The position numbers and the translations under genes are program-made. Positions 11,400 to 22,039 of a DNA stretch of 64,000 nucleotides are shown here, one piece after another; the first letter of the stretch is position 1, and each line of letters begins with the position of its first letter. The stretch lies in assembly GCA_910589415.1 (NCBI GenBank), contig OU342638.1, positions 15,292,014 to 15,356,013 of the forward strand, given 5' to 3'. Origin of the DNA: Malachius bipustulatus (lineage: Eukaryota; Arthropoda; Insecta; Coleoptera; Melyridae). The notes beneath the pieces are model-generated. The model was not told the origin of the DNA, did no database searches, and saw only the letters and a program-made list of their open reading frames with translations.

Positions 11400-12524
11400 A
11401 TGATGATCAAAACAGAAACCCAAGCAGTAAAAGATGAAGTGTTCCTGGATGACTCCTTTGGACAAAACGACTCACGCTGCCATCAATCCTCACTCTTCAA
11501 ATTAGAGAATACCTCGTCACTTTATCCAATAAAAAACGAACCTGAAGACTTGGGAGATAATCTTCCTCACGTGCAAGCAGAACACTGGGAATTCAAAGAA
11601 GAAGAAATTGACATCCAAGAACATAAACCAGTATGGGAACTGGTCGGGCCGAGGCTGAGTAGTAATGGTGAAGTATTTAACAATGGACTTGATGTATGTG
11701 ACTCTGTTATGGAAAATGAGCTTCAATCTTCTGAAAGTAAGATCGACAGAGAGGCAAATGAGTTTAACTGTGCGCATTGTTCATATAAAACAGACCGGAG
11801 GAATAATTTTGTCAAGCATTATATTCGTAAACATAAACAATTTACTGAAGTTTATAAATGTAATGAATGTACATATAAAAGTGGAATTAAACGTTACTTT
11901 GTCAGGCATTATAAATGTAAACATTCAAGATATGCAGAAGTGTTCAAATGCCAAGAATGTTCATTTGAAACAAAGCGAAAAGACTATTTCACTCTGCATT
12001 ACAAATATAAACACTCCAAAGAAATGGAAGTGTTCAAATGTCAGGAATGTTCATATGAAACAGAACATAAAGGTAATATGACCAGACATTTTAAATGTAA
12101 ACATGATAAAGAAGCAAAAGTGTACAAATGTCAAGAATGTTTCTTTGAAACAAAGTGGAAAGACGCTTCTACTCAGCATCACAAATATAAACACGACTCC
12201 AAAGAAGCAAAAATGTACAAACGTCATGAAGGTTCATATGGAACAAAACGTAAGAGCCATTTTACCGTGCACTATAAATGTAAACACTCCAAAGAAATGG
12301 AAGTGTTCAAATGTCAGGAATGTTCGTATGAAACAGAACATAAAAGTAATATGACCAGACATTTTAAATGTAAACATGATAAAGAAGCAAAAGTGTACAA
12401 ATGTCAAGAATGTTCTTTTGAAACAAAGTGGAGAGACGCTTTTACTCGGCATTACAAATATAAACACTCCAAAGAAGCAAAAATGAATAAATGCCAGGAA
12501 TGTTCATTTGAAACAAAAAATTAA
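11400..12524 (+). CDS. C2H2 zinc-finger protein, 374 aa, probably truncated
   Basis: The first ~120 residues are acidic and unstructured, with an IKNEPED segment of the kind that can be SUMO-modified. From residue ~122 onward come zinc fingers of the form C-x2-C-x12-H-x4-H joined by short charged linkers. Seven are intact. The sixth has lost both cysteines (KRHEGSYGT where neighbours have KCQECSYET). The ninth is cut by an in-frame TAA, and its histidine half is still readable in the same frame downstream. Fingers 3-5 and 6-8 look like a duplicated block. The start follows a possible acceptor (CATCAG at 11,391-11,396), so a non-coding or short coding upstream exon may exist. Such proteins usually bind DNA in the nucleus; no specific ortholog is recognised. 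It may be a decaying paralog. Confidence 0.7.
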   Translation: MMIKTETQAVKDEVFLDDSFGQNDSRCHQSSLFKLENTSSLYPIKNEPEDLGDNLPHVQAEHWEFKEEEIDIQEHKPVWELVGPRLSSNGEVFNNGLDVCDSVMENELQSSESKIDREANEFNCAHCSYKTDRRNNFVKHYIRKHKQFTEVYKCNECTYKSGIKRYFVRHYKCKHSRYAEVFKCQECSFETKRKDYFTLHYKYKHSKEMEVFKCQECSYETEHKGNMTRHFKCKHDKEAKVYKCQECFFETKWKDASTQHHKYKHDSKEAKMYKRHEGSYGTKRKSHFTVHYKCKHSKEMEVFKCQECSYETEHKSNMTRHFKCKHDKEAKVYKCQECSFETKWRDAFTRHYKYKHSKEAKMNKCQECSFETKN

Positions 12525-12582
12525 AGTTATTTGTCTCGACATTATAAATGTAAACATTCAAAAGATGCAGAAGTGTGTAAAT
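12525..12582 (+). pseudogene. Rest of ninth zinc finger, after in-frame stop
   Basis: Directly after the TAA the same frame reads SYLSRHYKCKHSKDAEVCK and then stops again. This is the histidine half of a ninth finger, matching the eighth (TRHYKYKHSKEA). It shows that the gene was once longer, or that the stop is read through. Confidence 0.65.
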
Positions 12583-12774
12583 AAATGTCAAAATTCTGTT
12601 GACATAAAAATTAAATGTCGGTTGATTGGACATTAAAATGCATCATTTATATGAGAAATCTGCACAACCTTTTTTTACTTGTGTATCTTCTTCAATGTTA
12701 TTTTTGAGGTTATTTCACTCCAACCATATTTTAATTTGTTTTGAAAAAATGTGCATGAAAAATGTTTAATAAAA

Positions 12775-12780
12775 AATAAA
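12775..12780 (+). promoter_or_regulatory. Candidate poly(A) signal of the zinc-finger gene
   Basis: AATAAA about 250 bases downstream of the stop codon, with an overlapping TTAATAAAA just before it. Confidence 0.45.
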
Positions 12781-12950
12781 TCACATAAAAATTGTCAACT
12801 TGTTAGTTTCGTTTATTGATTTAATAACATCAGTTAGAAGGAATACAAAATTACCTTAATAATTAACCCCCTTTAAATTTCCTGATCTCTGTTTAAAAAT
12901 TAAATTCTGTTATTATATTACTTTTTTTAATTTACCTCGGGGGTTGCTGT

Positions 12951-13614
12951 GAAATTTTGTTTTTTATGTTGGTCAAAACTAAAAATCTCCAGCTATCACT
13001 TTCATGAATCTGATTATCTTATGAATGTCTTGTAGCCTTTCAAATATCTTTTGGTCACTAAAATCTGTTCTATATTCTTCATGATAAAGTAGTTTTATGC
13101 CTTCTTGATTTTCAATTTCTGTCTCTTATATACATTTTTGCAGTAAAATTTATAAATTAATTCGGCTAATTTGTATAAACTGCCAGCTTCGTCAGTCTTG
13201 CTTACATATCACAGGATACTGACAAATGAATGAGAAATGAAAAATTAATTAAATTATTAAATTTAACATGCAACACTGCCTGGTATTTCAGAAGAAGATT
13301 TTTGACAGTTTTGCAGCTGATTTTGGAAAGCGATCAATACAATACACAATACAAATTTCTTTATTGTACTTGAATTACAACAGTCGTTGTTTAGTACACC
13401 AGCGTCATTATAGAAATAATAAAAACAAACATAAAGACAAACAAGTAAAAATTAAAAACGCACAGCAATCGAGACACGCAGAGACACTAAAGACATCAGG
13501 TCTCAATTGAGGTATGGTTCCAACTCTATGATAAAGATGGATCAGTATCGTGAAAGTGATAGCTGGAGATTTTTAGTTTTGAGCAACATAAAAAACAAAA
13601 TTTCACAGCAACCC
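12951..13614. mobile_element. Inverted-repeat element, 664 bp, ~68-bp arms
   Basis: The arm starting GGGTTGCTGTGAAATTTTG at 12,951 recurs inverted, ending at 13,614, with a few mismatches over about 68 bases, including the segment AATCTCCAGCTATCACTTTC. The interior has no transposase frame. It is probably a MITE. Flanking duplication not identified. Confidence 0.7.
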
Positions 13615-13852
13615 AATCCAATAATGACAATAATTATTAGAGAAATATTATGTACTGGCATAACTGTATTTGGATGTTGCTATAAATAATTTCAGTAACT
13701 CAACTGTGGTACCTTGACCTTGAAAAGTGGCACGGCCCAGCACAAAGGAATAGGTGACCTTATCAAGGTCAAGATTGTCTCCCCCACCCCTTCCCTTCAT
13801 GTCAATTTTTTTTTTTAATGTCATTTTAAAATCTAAGTAAGTACCGATAATG

Positions 13853-14143
13853 TCATTCAAGAAAATGTGGATTTAATCCTGAATATTTTCTCGTTTTTTG
13901 GTATAGTCCAATAAAGTTTAAAAAGTCATACGTATCGATTAAGAATACCACATCCTTTTGATAGTTCGATTTATTTTGTTTCATATACTGGTTCTCGTAG
14001 AAACCGTCCAGTTTGTCTAAACACTCCATTCCGCATAAATAAGTATACGTCAACATTGGTTTTGAATGAGAATTAAATGCACAACACAGAGGATAGAATG
14101 TCATTACGTGAATAAATTTTATGTAGTTGTCAGTGGCTCTCAA
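13853..14143 (-). CDS. Unrecognised 96-aa open frame
   Basis: The frame has a fairly protein-like composition, with a cysteine-containing first half and a charged second half (CLDKLDGFYENQYMK, then DVVFLIDTYDFLNFIG). I do not recognise it. A possible acceptor (CGTCAG) lies just upstream on the minus strand, so it could be an isolated exon. No neighbouring exon was found. It may be chance. Confidence 0.2.
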   Translation of the reverse strand: MRATDNYIKFIHVMTFYPLCCAFNSHSKPMLTYTYLCGMECLDKLDGFYENQYMKQNKSNYQKDVVFLIDTYDFLNFIGLYQKTRKYSGLNPHFLE

Positions 14144-14308
14144 ACTGACGTAAGCGGTTCAATTCATAGTTTGAATGATTCCTTCAATAATTTACGCTCG
14201 TTCACAACTTGACAATTAACTGTTTGACATTTTCTGGTGAAATTAAAAATATTAATTCGGACGGTTAGTGTGACGTCACATCTGACTTTTTAAAGTTAAT
14301 CCTACTAT

Positions 14309-15360
14309 ATGTTCCAACATCATTCTATTCATCCAGTAAAAGCATATACTTTGGATTTGGCTTTCTCTACCCTTGATGATGGGAGTGTATCCTATTTTTC
14401 TTCGCTTGACTCGCTTGTGCCTCTGGACCCGCATCACAGTCAGGTTTTCTTTGATGTTAAGTCGGTGTCAAATGGTTTCATAAAACTTGTAGTAGGTACC
14501 TAGATAAATTAAATTTTTTTCAAAAAGCTGACTGCATTAATTCTGTTCTATCTGAGGTAAATTGGGAAGAACAATAATAATTGTCTGATGATTGTGTTGA
14601 GGTAATTACTGATAAGTTTTATAGTCGACCAAGAGATATAACGAAATGATCTAATTGTTAAACTGTCATATTTTATAACTTCAACAATATTTCAATAATC
14701 CAAAATTTTATTCAGGAACATGTTCATACAAAAAAAGAAGCCTGTAGTACATACCCACTATGGTACTCTTCTGAATTGATTTCAGATATTATGATAAAGA
14801 AAAAAATACATAAACAATGTTCGATGTTTGGTAGTTTGGCAGACTATATGTTGAATTTAAAAGAATTAAGAGCTATTATTTGTCTTATTAGACAATATAA
14901 AATTGATAGGAGTACATTTATTAAGTCTTCTAAAAATATTAAAGCTTTCTGGAAGTATGTGAACTCCTTATCGAAAACCAATCAAATATCTGATGAGATG
15001 TATTTTAAAAATGAAGTAGGGAAAAATAGTATGCGGATATGTAACTTGTTTGCAAAGAACTTTGACTTAGTATATCTAATCAATAATTATTTTTTCCATC
15101 ATCAACTATTTTTCAATATTGCGCTTGATTTTGAAATAAGTTTGAAAGATGTCGTCAAGTCAACTATAAAAAATTTGAAGAATAAAAATTCTATTGGTCA
15201 TGATGGATTGTCTACCTTTTTTATAAAGCAGTGCATTAGCACGATATCACAGCCCTCACAAATGTTGTTTAATCAATCTTTGCTCTTGGGGATTATGCTA
15301 ATAATTGGAAGGAAACTAATATTACACTTGTATTTAAATCTGGTGATAAACATAACATAG
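14309..15360 (+). pseudogene. Jockey/CR1-like LINE ORF2 remnant
   Basis: The first frame (14309-14503) resembles the end of an apurinic-type endonuclease. The second (14776-15360) contains FWKYVNSLSKTNQISDEM and NLKNKNSIGHDGLSTFFIK, which match the linker and first reverse-transcriptase motifs of Jockey/CR1 elements (FWkyi..., K..kS.G.Dgi...). Between them, and again near 15,290, the frame shifts: the expected WKETNITLVFKSGDKHNIV continues in another frame. The copy is cut off at about 15,355 before the catalytic YADD motif. Dead element. Confidence 0.8.
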
Positions 15361-15365
15361 TTTAA

Positions 15366-15990
15366 CTATACTGGGTGTAACATAAGTACTGCGAAAAATT
15401 TTAGGGGGTGATTCCTGAAATCATTCTAAGTAAAGTTCATATGAACATGGGTCCGGAAATGCTTACCCGTTGAGTCATAGCCTCTTAAAGTTGGGACCCT
15501 GACGAAGGTTTTTATTTATTATCTCCGAAACCGTTCAACATAAGATGACGAAATTTACCACATCCACTAATGTTTTTATGACTATTACTATCACTATTAT
15601 CAAAAAGTTCGTTGCTTACCTTTAACCGAAAATGAATTTGCTTTCAATGACATGGGGGCAGAAATTGGCGTTCTGCAATACTTACATTTCAAAGCAATGT
15701 AATGACATTTTGAAATGGATTTTTCTCGAAAACCGTGCATCTTATCGAAGTTGAACAAGGGTGACTTTTTTACGCAAAAAGCTTCAATATTCCATAATTC
15801 CGCATCAAAATTGAAAAAACTATTGATACAAAAAAATTGGGGTAATTTTTACCCCATACCCCCCAGATTTAACCCACCCTTGGTGAAATTTTCAAAGTGA
15901 TCTACAGTCTATCTTATTAATAGTATTCTATTGAGAATGCTGGTGTGCTTTGGTTTCTCTTCCCAATTAGTGTCCTTGTTTAATTCTTAC
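15366..15990. other. No gene; possible element starting TACTGGGTGTAAC
   Basis: Sequence starting TATACTGGGTGTAACATAAG at 15,366 resembles the end of the TATACAGGGTG elements. It truncates the preceding LINE. No inverted partner was identified. The short open frame at 15,715-15,900 is unconvincing. Confidence 0.35.
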
Positions 15991-16039
15991 AATTCCAGAA
16001 TTTCTCGAAGAATACAAAGAATTGAACAGAAATAATGAG

Positions 16040-16430
16040 ATCGCATCGAATAGAAAGGTGACCAAACTAAGAAACGAAAAGTGCTACGAGATTCGGGACA
16101 TGCTTACATTAATGGAGCTGGGAAAACCATATCAGCAAAAACTATGAAAACCAATCCCTGTCTGGGAAAGGAATGTATAATAATCAGTGCAATTTATTCA
16201 CCAAAAAATCCAGAAAAGTAATATTTGAACAGTTCTGGACGTTAAAAGATGATCACAAACAAAAACTTTTTTTGAGAGAGTGCATTGAAGTAGGCGACGT
16301 AAAAAGATGAAAATCCAAAAATATCAAAACACGAGAAAAGTAACAAATAGTTATAGCTTCAAAGTTGCAAAATCTAGAAGAAAGGTTTGCAAACAATTTT
16401 TGCTCAACACTTTGACAGTATGTTAAGACA
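16040..16430 (+). pseudogene. Degraded Cys-rich repeat-family protein fragment
   Basis: In shifting frames the stretch reads SGHAYINGAGKTISAK, then NPCLGKEC, then FTKKSRKVIFEQFWTLKDDH and finally RRKVCKQFLLNTLTV. From memory of insect genomes, this order (S-G-x-x-Y, paired cysteines, R-x-x-I/V-F-x-x-FW, VCK-x-F-x-L-x-TL) matches a widespread, poorly described protein family encoded by insect transposon-like repeats. At least two frameshifts and one stop make it non-functional. Confidence 0.55.
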
Positions 16431-17269
16431 TTGAGAATCCTGACAAATCCGGATTGTTTTGAACGAAACAGACGATGAAGATGGGATTGTGGAGCAGTCG
16501 TAGTCAAGTGAAGCTAAAATGTTTAGCTTTTAGAGCTTTTAAGAGTTTTAGTTTTCAAGAGAATGTCAACAGTTTTTTTTATTTTTATTAATTATATCTA
16601 ATTATTAGTAGGTAATTATATGATTTTATTTTATTTTTACGTATTAATTTATAGTATGTTCCATATTATAATAAATATATCTTATAATAATTGTATATTA
16701 TTTCTTTGTTACTGTTGCTCAGAAAATGTTCACTTTTATTTATTTTTTATGAATGTAAATTTAATTTTTGTTAGTGTTTTATCTAAGCGTACTACTTACT
16801 TTTCAACAAAAAGTCATAACCGCCAATGTTTTTTTCAAAGATTATTAGTTACAGTACGGTGCAAGTGCGTATAAGCGCCAGTTTTCCCATTGCAGCAGGC
16901 TTGGCACGGTAAGTTACAAGTGCAAAGGGCAATTTGGCATAACCGACACGACATAAGCTTGGAAGGCATAAGCACCAAAATTTTTGTTTTTCATCTATAA
17001 TTTAAATTCTACTTGATAAATCTTGTGCATTTTTTCAGAACACTTCAAACGTAGCAGAAGCTGTGCAAAAACGTTACAATTTATAGAAAAATATAAAAAT
17101 TGAAGCTAGAGATAGTTTTTTGGCATATTGTGCGTAGAATCTTTGTAATAGAATTACTTTGGGTAGGCACCTACCCAAGCTATGATTCCATAACTTTAGT
17201 ACCTATCCAAATTGAATAATGAATAATAAACTATCATTAAAGTCTTTTTACACATTTATTTTCGATTGC

Positions 17270-17625
17270 TATTTGCATTGTATCATTTGTACACTGTTAC
17301 AATAGTTACCGAGCATTATAAGAACAGTTGTCTCAATATTTTGCGACAATTTATTCAATATAATGGGTTATTCATGTTTTCTTCCACAACAGCCCAGTTT
17401 TTTCCTGTTGTTATTAAAGCAGTATCATCCGCAAAAGATACAATCTGACTTTCTGGTAAGTCAACAGGTAAATTATCAACATAAAGTATGAACAGGAGTG
17501 GTCCCAGTACAGTTCCCTCTGTGGAACACCCACATTTACCGCATCAAAATGACCAGCAACATCATTAACTCTGACTTTCTGTAACTTTCCTGTTAGATAG
17601 CTTAGAAAGCAGTATCAATTATTAT
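17270..17625 (-). pseudogene. LINE reverse transcriptase fragment with 2-bp insertion
   Basis: On the minus strand the sequence reads FLSYLTGKLQKVRV, then GVPQ, then (after a 2-base frameshift) GTVLGPLLFILYVDNLP and IVSFADDTALI. These are reverse transcriptase motifs including the catalytic F-A-D-D box. Downstream it degrades with stops. It is a fragment of a Jockey-like non-LTR retrotransposon. Confidence 0.8.
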
Positions 17626-17639
17626 TAATTAATAATAAT

Positions 17640-20000
17640 TATTAAATTTGGATTTAATTAGTGCACTATTTTAGATTTTCTTTATCCAGTAACACAGTGA
17701 ACAAAGCGACAAGGGAGACAAGTTTGTTTTCCCTGTCTGATGACTCAAAGTTGGGAAAAAAATTCTCAAAAAAGATGACATTAAATCTAAATCTATCAAA
17801 TATTTGAACATCCTTGGAAATGGAAATGGTGTTCCCACACCACAGTAATCATGATGCATGACGCACGACATTCGAATTATAATAAAATAATTATCTCATA
17901 ATAATTTTATTAGGTCATTCTCTAGAGCTGCAGTTCCAAAGGGAATTATTATAGAAATTGAAAGTTGATAGTATTGTTTTATGTTTACACAGTCAGTAAT
18001 TCATTATTAATAATTTATCTTATCTCTGGTATTATTACAGTAAATAGGAATGTTATTGTTTGAATGGGAATCAGTAGGTAGGTATGTATAGTAAAAATCA
18101 CCTTTTTATACTTATGATATATTTTATTTTAATAGTTATTATATTTACTATACAATAATTTATAAATTGCAGCACTATAATTAAATCATAATTTACAATC
18201 AATAAAAACAATTACAGCAGTCTAAACTTATAATCGTATTATTCTCATCATTTCTTGCTTTTTCAATACCAGAATAATTGTTTAGGTACGTGTTTTACTA
18301 AATAAAATAATGGACTAGATAATATCATTAAAACAAAAATATTCACAACAGACTAGAATTGTTCATAACATAGTTATACCATCTATTGTTTATACGGACT
18401 TCCATGGTATCATTTTTATATTTAGGGCAACAAGTATAAAATATTGTTTCATACATTATTATTATACTTTTATGAATAATCAATAGTTAGGTAATCATTG
18501 AAAAAACGTTTATCAAAACGGAGCAAAAATAATCAAGTTTTTCAAAATATTTTACCGGATTATGCTGTTTCATTTAAGCGCAACAGTTTTGTTGTGTACC
18601 TACTATAAAATTTAAAACCTAAATTAGGACAATTAGAAACCTAAACATTAATTTCCTGGGCGTGTTTAAGTTCATTTTATTAAAAAATATAAATGGTTCC
18701 GTTTTGGTAAACATTATAATATTTGTGTGCCAAAAAAATATGCACGGAAACAAATTATTGTAAAAACAGATATATTAGTCCAATAATATCTCACCATCAT
18801 CAGACAACTTGAAAAAATATTTAATTAAGTTATTAACAGGTTTATGGTGCCTTGGTAACCTCTCTTCTAATGAGACCACTGAATTGTAATATTAAAATTT
18901 TAGAATAATCAGAGAATTCATCCACAGACATGAGTAAAGTCCTTGCTGTCACTTGTCAGCAATCTTAATGAGTAATCACCAGATACTTAATGAGTATTAC
19001 AATGAGTTTAAAAGGAAGTATACATATAAATAGGAGTAAATAACCCATTCACCCATTATATCCCAGGCAAATACAGAAGTACAATAAATACATCGATTCA
19101 GCAGTTTTTATATTTAAAGGGAGGTTCTGACCTGATCAGTTAGGTCACTGCCAGCTTATAGATATTTCTCCTTTGAAAATATCATATTATTAGATCATTC
19201 GGTTACTTGTTATTTATATAATGAGTCCCACTCTCATTTCTACCTATGTACTTGAAACTGAATTGAAATGTTCAAGATGGTAAAATTAGTAAAGCTTTCA
19301 TATAGAAAAGGATACTCCATTTAAATAAAAATGCAATCCATCTGGGAATCACCTCAATATAAAAATAGTAGTCGTTCCAAAATCCAAGCCATAAAAATTA
19401 CAAAAGGTAGACACAATAATTTTATAAAAAAAAGAAAAATAAAAACACAAAACATTACAGTGACGATGATTAAGATAAATCTTTTTAAGTCAGAGATGAA
19501 TTAATTTGTGTTGTTAAAATTATAAAGAGGCTTTTGCAATAATATTTTTACTGGGCTTGCAAATTGTTTATCTTTCCTGCTAAAAATTATAAAGTCGCAC
19601 AAATATTGTTTTTCATGTTATAAGATTCATTGTTGTTATTATCTTAATTAGATATAAAATAAAGTGAGATAGCTACATATAGGTTACAAGCCTTGTTTTC
19701 TGTATCTTAAAAAATGTATTGAAGTCAACCACTTAAAGCAATGTAAAACAAAACCAGGATTGGACTCAATTATTATTTCTGCCTGAATGCTCAAGAATAA
19801 AATTTTATTTGATAAATTTACCAGAAAGTAGAATTTGAATTTTAAATGAATTTATATCTTTTTGGATTCCCTGAATACAAAAGAGGGATTTCACAAAAAT
19901 GTTATCGGTGAGTCTAAACTATGTAACCTACTCATTTTTATTCAAATTTTACAAGAACAGTGAAGTAATTTCACAGAATTGGTATAAATATTAGCCCTTC
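17640..20000. other. 2.4 kb, no gene recognised
   Basis: Very AT-rich sequence with no convincing open frame, no paired repeat and no RNA gene that I could recognise. Confidence 0.45.
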
Positions 20001-20099
20001 TACTATTACAGGGGACTAGAATTCTCAAAAATAGTATAAAATGGCAACTTTCTCGTAAAAAGGGTTTCATGATTTTGATAAAAATTTGAAGAATGATAG

Positions 20100-20424
20100 T
20101 ACCTACCTACCAAGAGCTCCAAAAAAATTTTTCTAATAAATTGAGGATTTATTATTCTTCCTTTCTTTTTTTGTAATATTATCATAGATTCAATTGCATA
20201 TTTGCAGAATCCATAAAAAATTACTCCTTGCTGGTCTTCACTAATATCAGGGTAATTTGATAAAAATAAACTCCTTTCTTCCATTTTCCCACTTTCTTAC
20301 CCCGGATGATGGATTTGTTGATGTTATTAGTTTTTTTTTTAATTAGAGGTTCGTGTACAATTTTGGGTTCCATTCTTGAATAATTTATAGCTGCATTACC
20401 CAAATGTCTTGTTATGGTTGCCAT
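20100..20424 (-). pseudogene. Unrecognised small gene or processed pseudogene, frameshifted
   Basis: From ATG at 20,424 one frame gives MATITRHLGNAAINYSRMEP and continues with a basic segment to IIRGKKVGK. After a shift of frame near 20,285 another frame continues MEERSLFLSNYPDISEDQ, then QGVIFYGFCKYAIESMI, to about 20,110. Both halves have ordinary amino-acid composition in this AT-rich DNA, suggesting one former protein with a single frameshift. A GTAAGAAAG donor lies at the break, so an alternative is an exon with a coding-like intron. No family recognised. Confidence 0.3.
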
Positions 20425-20429
20425 AATGA

Positions 20430-21780
20430 TGGTAAGTGATTATTGGTGACACTATCTACAATGTAATAATTGAGAAGTTTATTTAAACAAAATAAACAAT
20501 AAAATAAAATATAACATTAACAAATAAAGAGTAAAGATTTAATAACAAAACGAACATAAAATAAACTACTCATTAAATAATAATGAACCCGAACAACATC
20601 GCTCTGTATTTATTTTATAGGTACATAATAAAATACGGCAACGGTAACATTTAAATCTTAAAGAAAAGTCATGAAATAAATACATAAAATACGAAGAAAA
20701 ATATACACGTAGCTGTCGTTGGTTTATATACATCTTAAAATACATGATTTTTTAAAAATCGATTTAAATATGTAAATTTTAAGAGAGTATTTTACGGAAA
20801 GAGATTCTTTAGTAATATCATCAATTGTCGGGCATCGAAAACAGCGCATCGTTAACAATTTTAAACCGCTAAAAAAAATAAATCTTTATGATTAAAATGC
20901 AGTTCTATACACATAAAGCTTTAGGTATATTATGAAGTTTGGAAAAATATGGACAACATTTTCCATTAATTTTATAATCGAAAAATTCTCATTCGTATTC
21001 AGTAACTTCCAAGCCCTCGAAAGCTGCAGTACTCAATAATATACATACATATTTATTTATCAAGTCAATGAGTCTATATTTGTTTCATTACATTGGGAGT
21101 GTCACCATTTCGAGCTCGCACTGACATTGGACGTACCAATTTAACAAAACAACCAAGACCGGTGGTTACTTGTGTGTGACGTGTGATACAATAATTATTA
21201 TTCTATAAGAATAAGAAGAAACAGTGCTGGCAACTTATAAAGCATACAATTGGTAATTATTGTGAAAAAATAAACTAAAAGCATATCAGGACATGATCCA
21301 TTCCGGTGCCGTAATAGTATAATAGTAGTAGTAGTAACTGTCGTAATGAGATCAGCATTCTTTTGATTTACGTTTCATTACAAGCACAATATTTTCCTAT
21401 AATATAATAAAACTTACTGCTACACTCTTTTTTATGTATTATCCTTTATACAATTTTTAATGTATTGTACACCCAAACATCTATTCCGAAGTATGATAGT
21501 CTAGGTTTATAACAGTCATTATTGATGATGGCACATCCTAGAAACTTCAAATATAATATTTTCAATCTTCAGAGTTTTTTAATTTAAAAAACTATCGGAA
21601 TATTTAACGCAACTTTCAACAAGACTTTCAAAATCTACTTTGTTTCATTATAGGTCACAACCATTACAAATACAAACTGGAAAAGTTTCCAATTTTATTA
21701 ATAACAAACGACGAATAATTGTTCTTGAACGTAATGAATCGGATCTGGCAGGGAGGATTGAATACTTCCACTAAACATCA
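20430..21780. other. No gene recognised
   Basis: AT-rich sequence with a short (TAG)n stretch near 21,320. No open frame or paired repeat. Confidence 0.4.
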
Positions 21781-21849
21781 ACAATGCAGTCTTCTAAATT
21801 CGAATCCGAGAAAAAATCAAGTTATTTTGTAATAGACCAAGAAAGATTG

Positions 21850-21960
21850 GCAGATGGGGAGAGAAATTACGGAGAGAGGAGGAAAGGGTGGAGAGAAAAG
21901 AGGAGAGCAAAAGAGAGAGAGAGAGAGGTAAAGAGGGGTAAAGTAGAGGGAGAGAGAGGG
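21850..21960 (+). repeat. Purine (GA)-rich low-complexity tract
   Basis: About 110 bases consisting nearly only of G and A, including (AG)n at 21,910-21,930. Open frames across it on both strands are artefacts of this composition. Confidence 0.85.
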
Positions 21961-22039
21961 TGTACAACTTACAAAAATCGATTTTTTCCCAATTACTTGT
22001 AGCCAAAACTATCCTCCATAGATTTTTCAAGGACAAAAT

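Noticed and set aside
11665..12354. Lysine/asparagine-rich frames overlapping the zinc-finger gene
   Set aside because: Periodic frame-shifted readings of the repeated finger units, with no cysteine/histidine pattern.
21784..22036. Frames over the GA-rich tract
   Set aside because: Low-complexity Arg/Glu/Gly-rich or Leu/Ser-rich readings are artefacts of the purine repeat.
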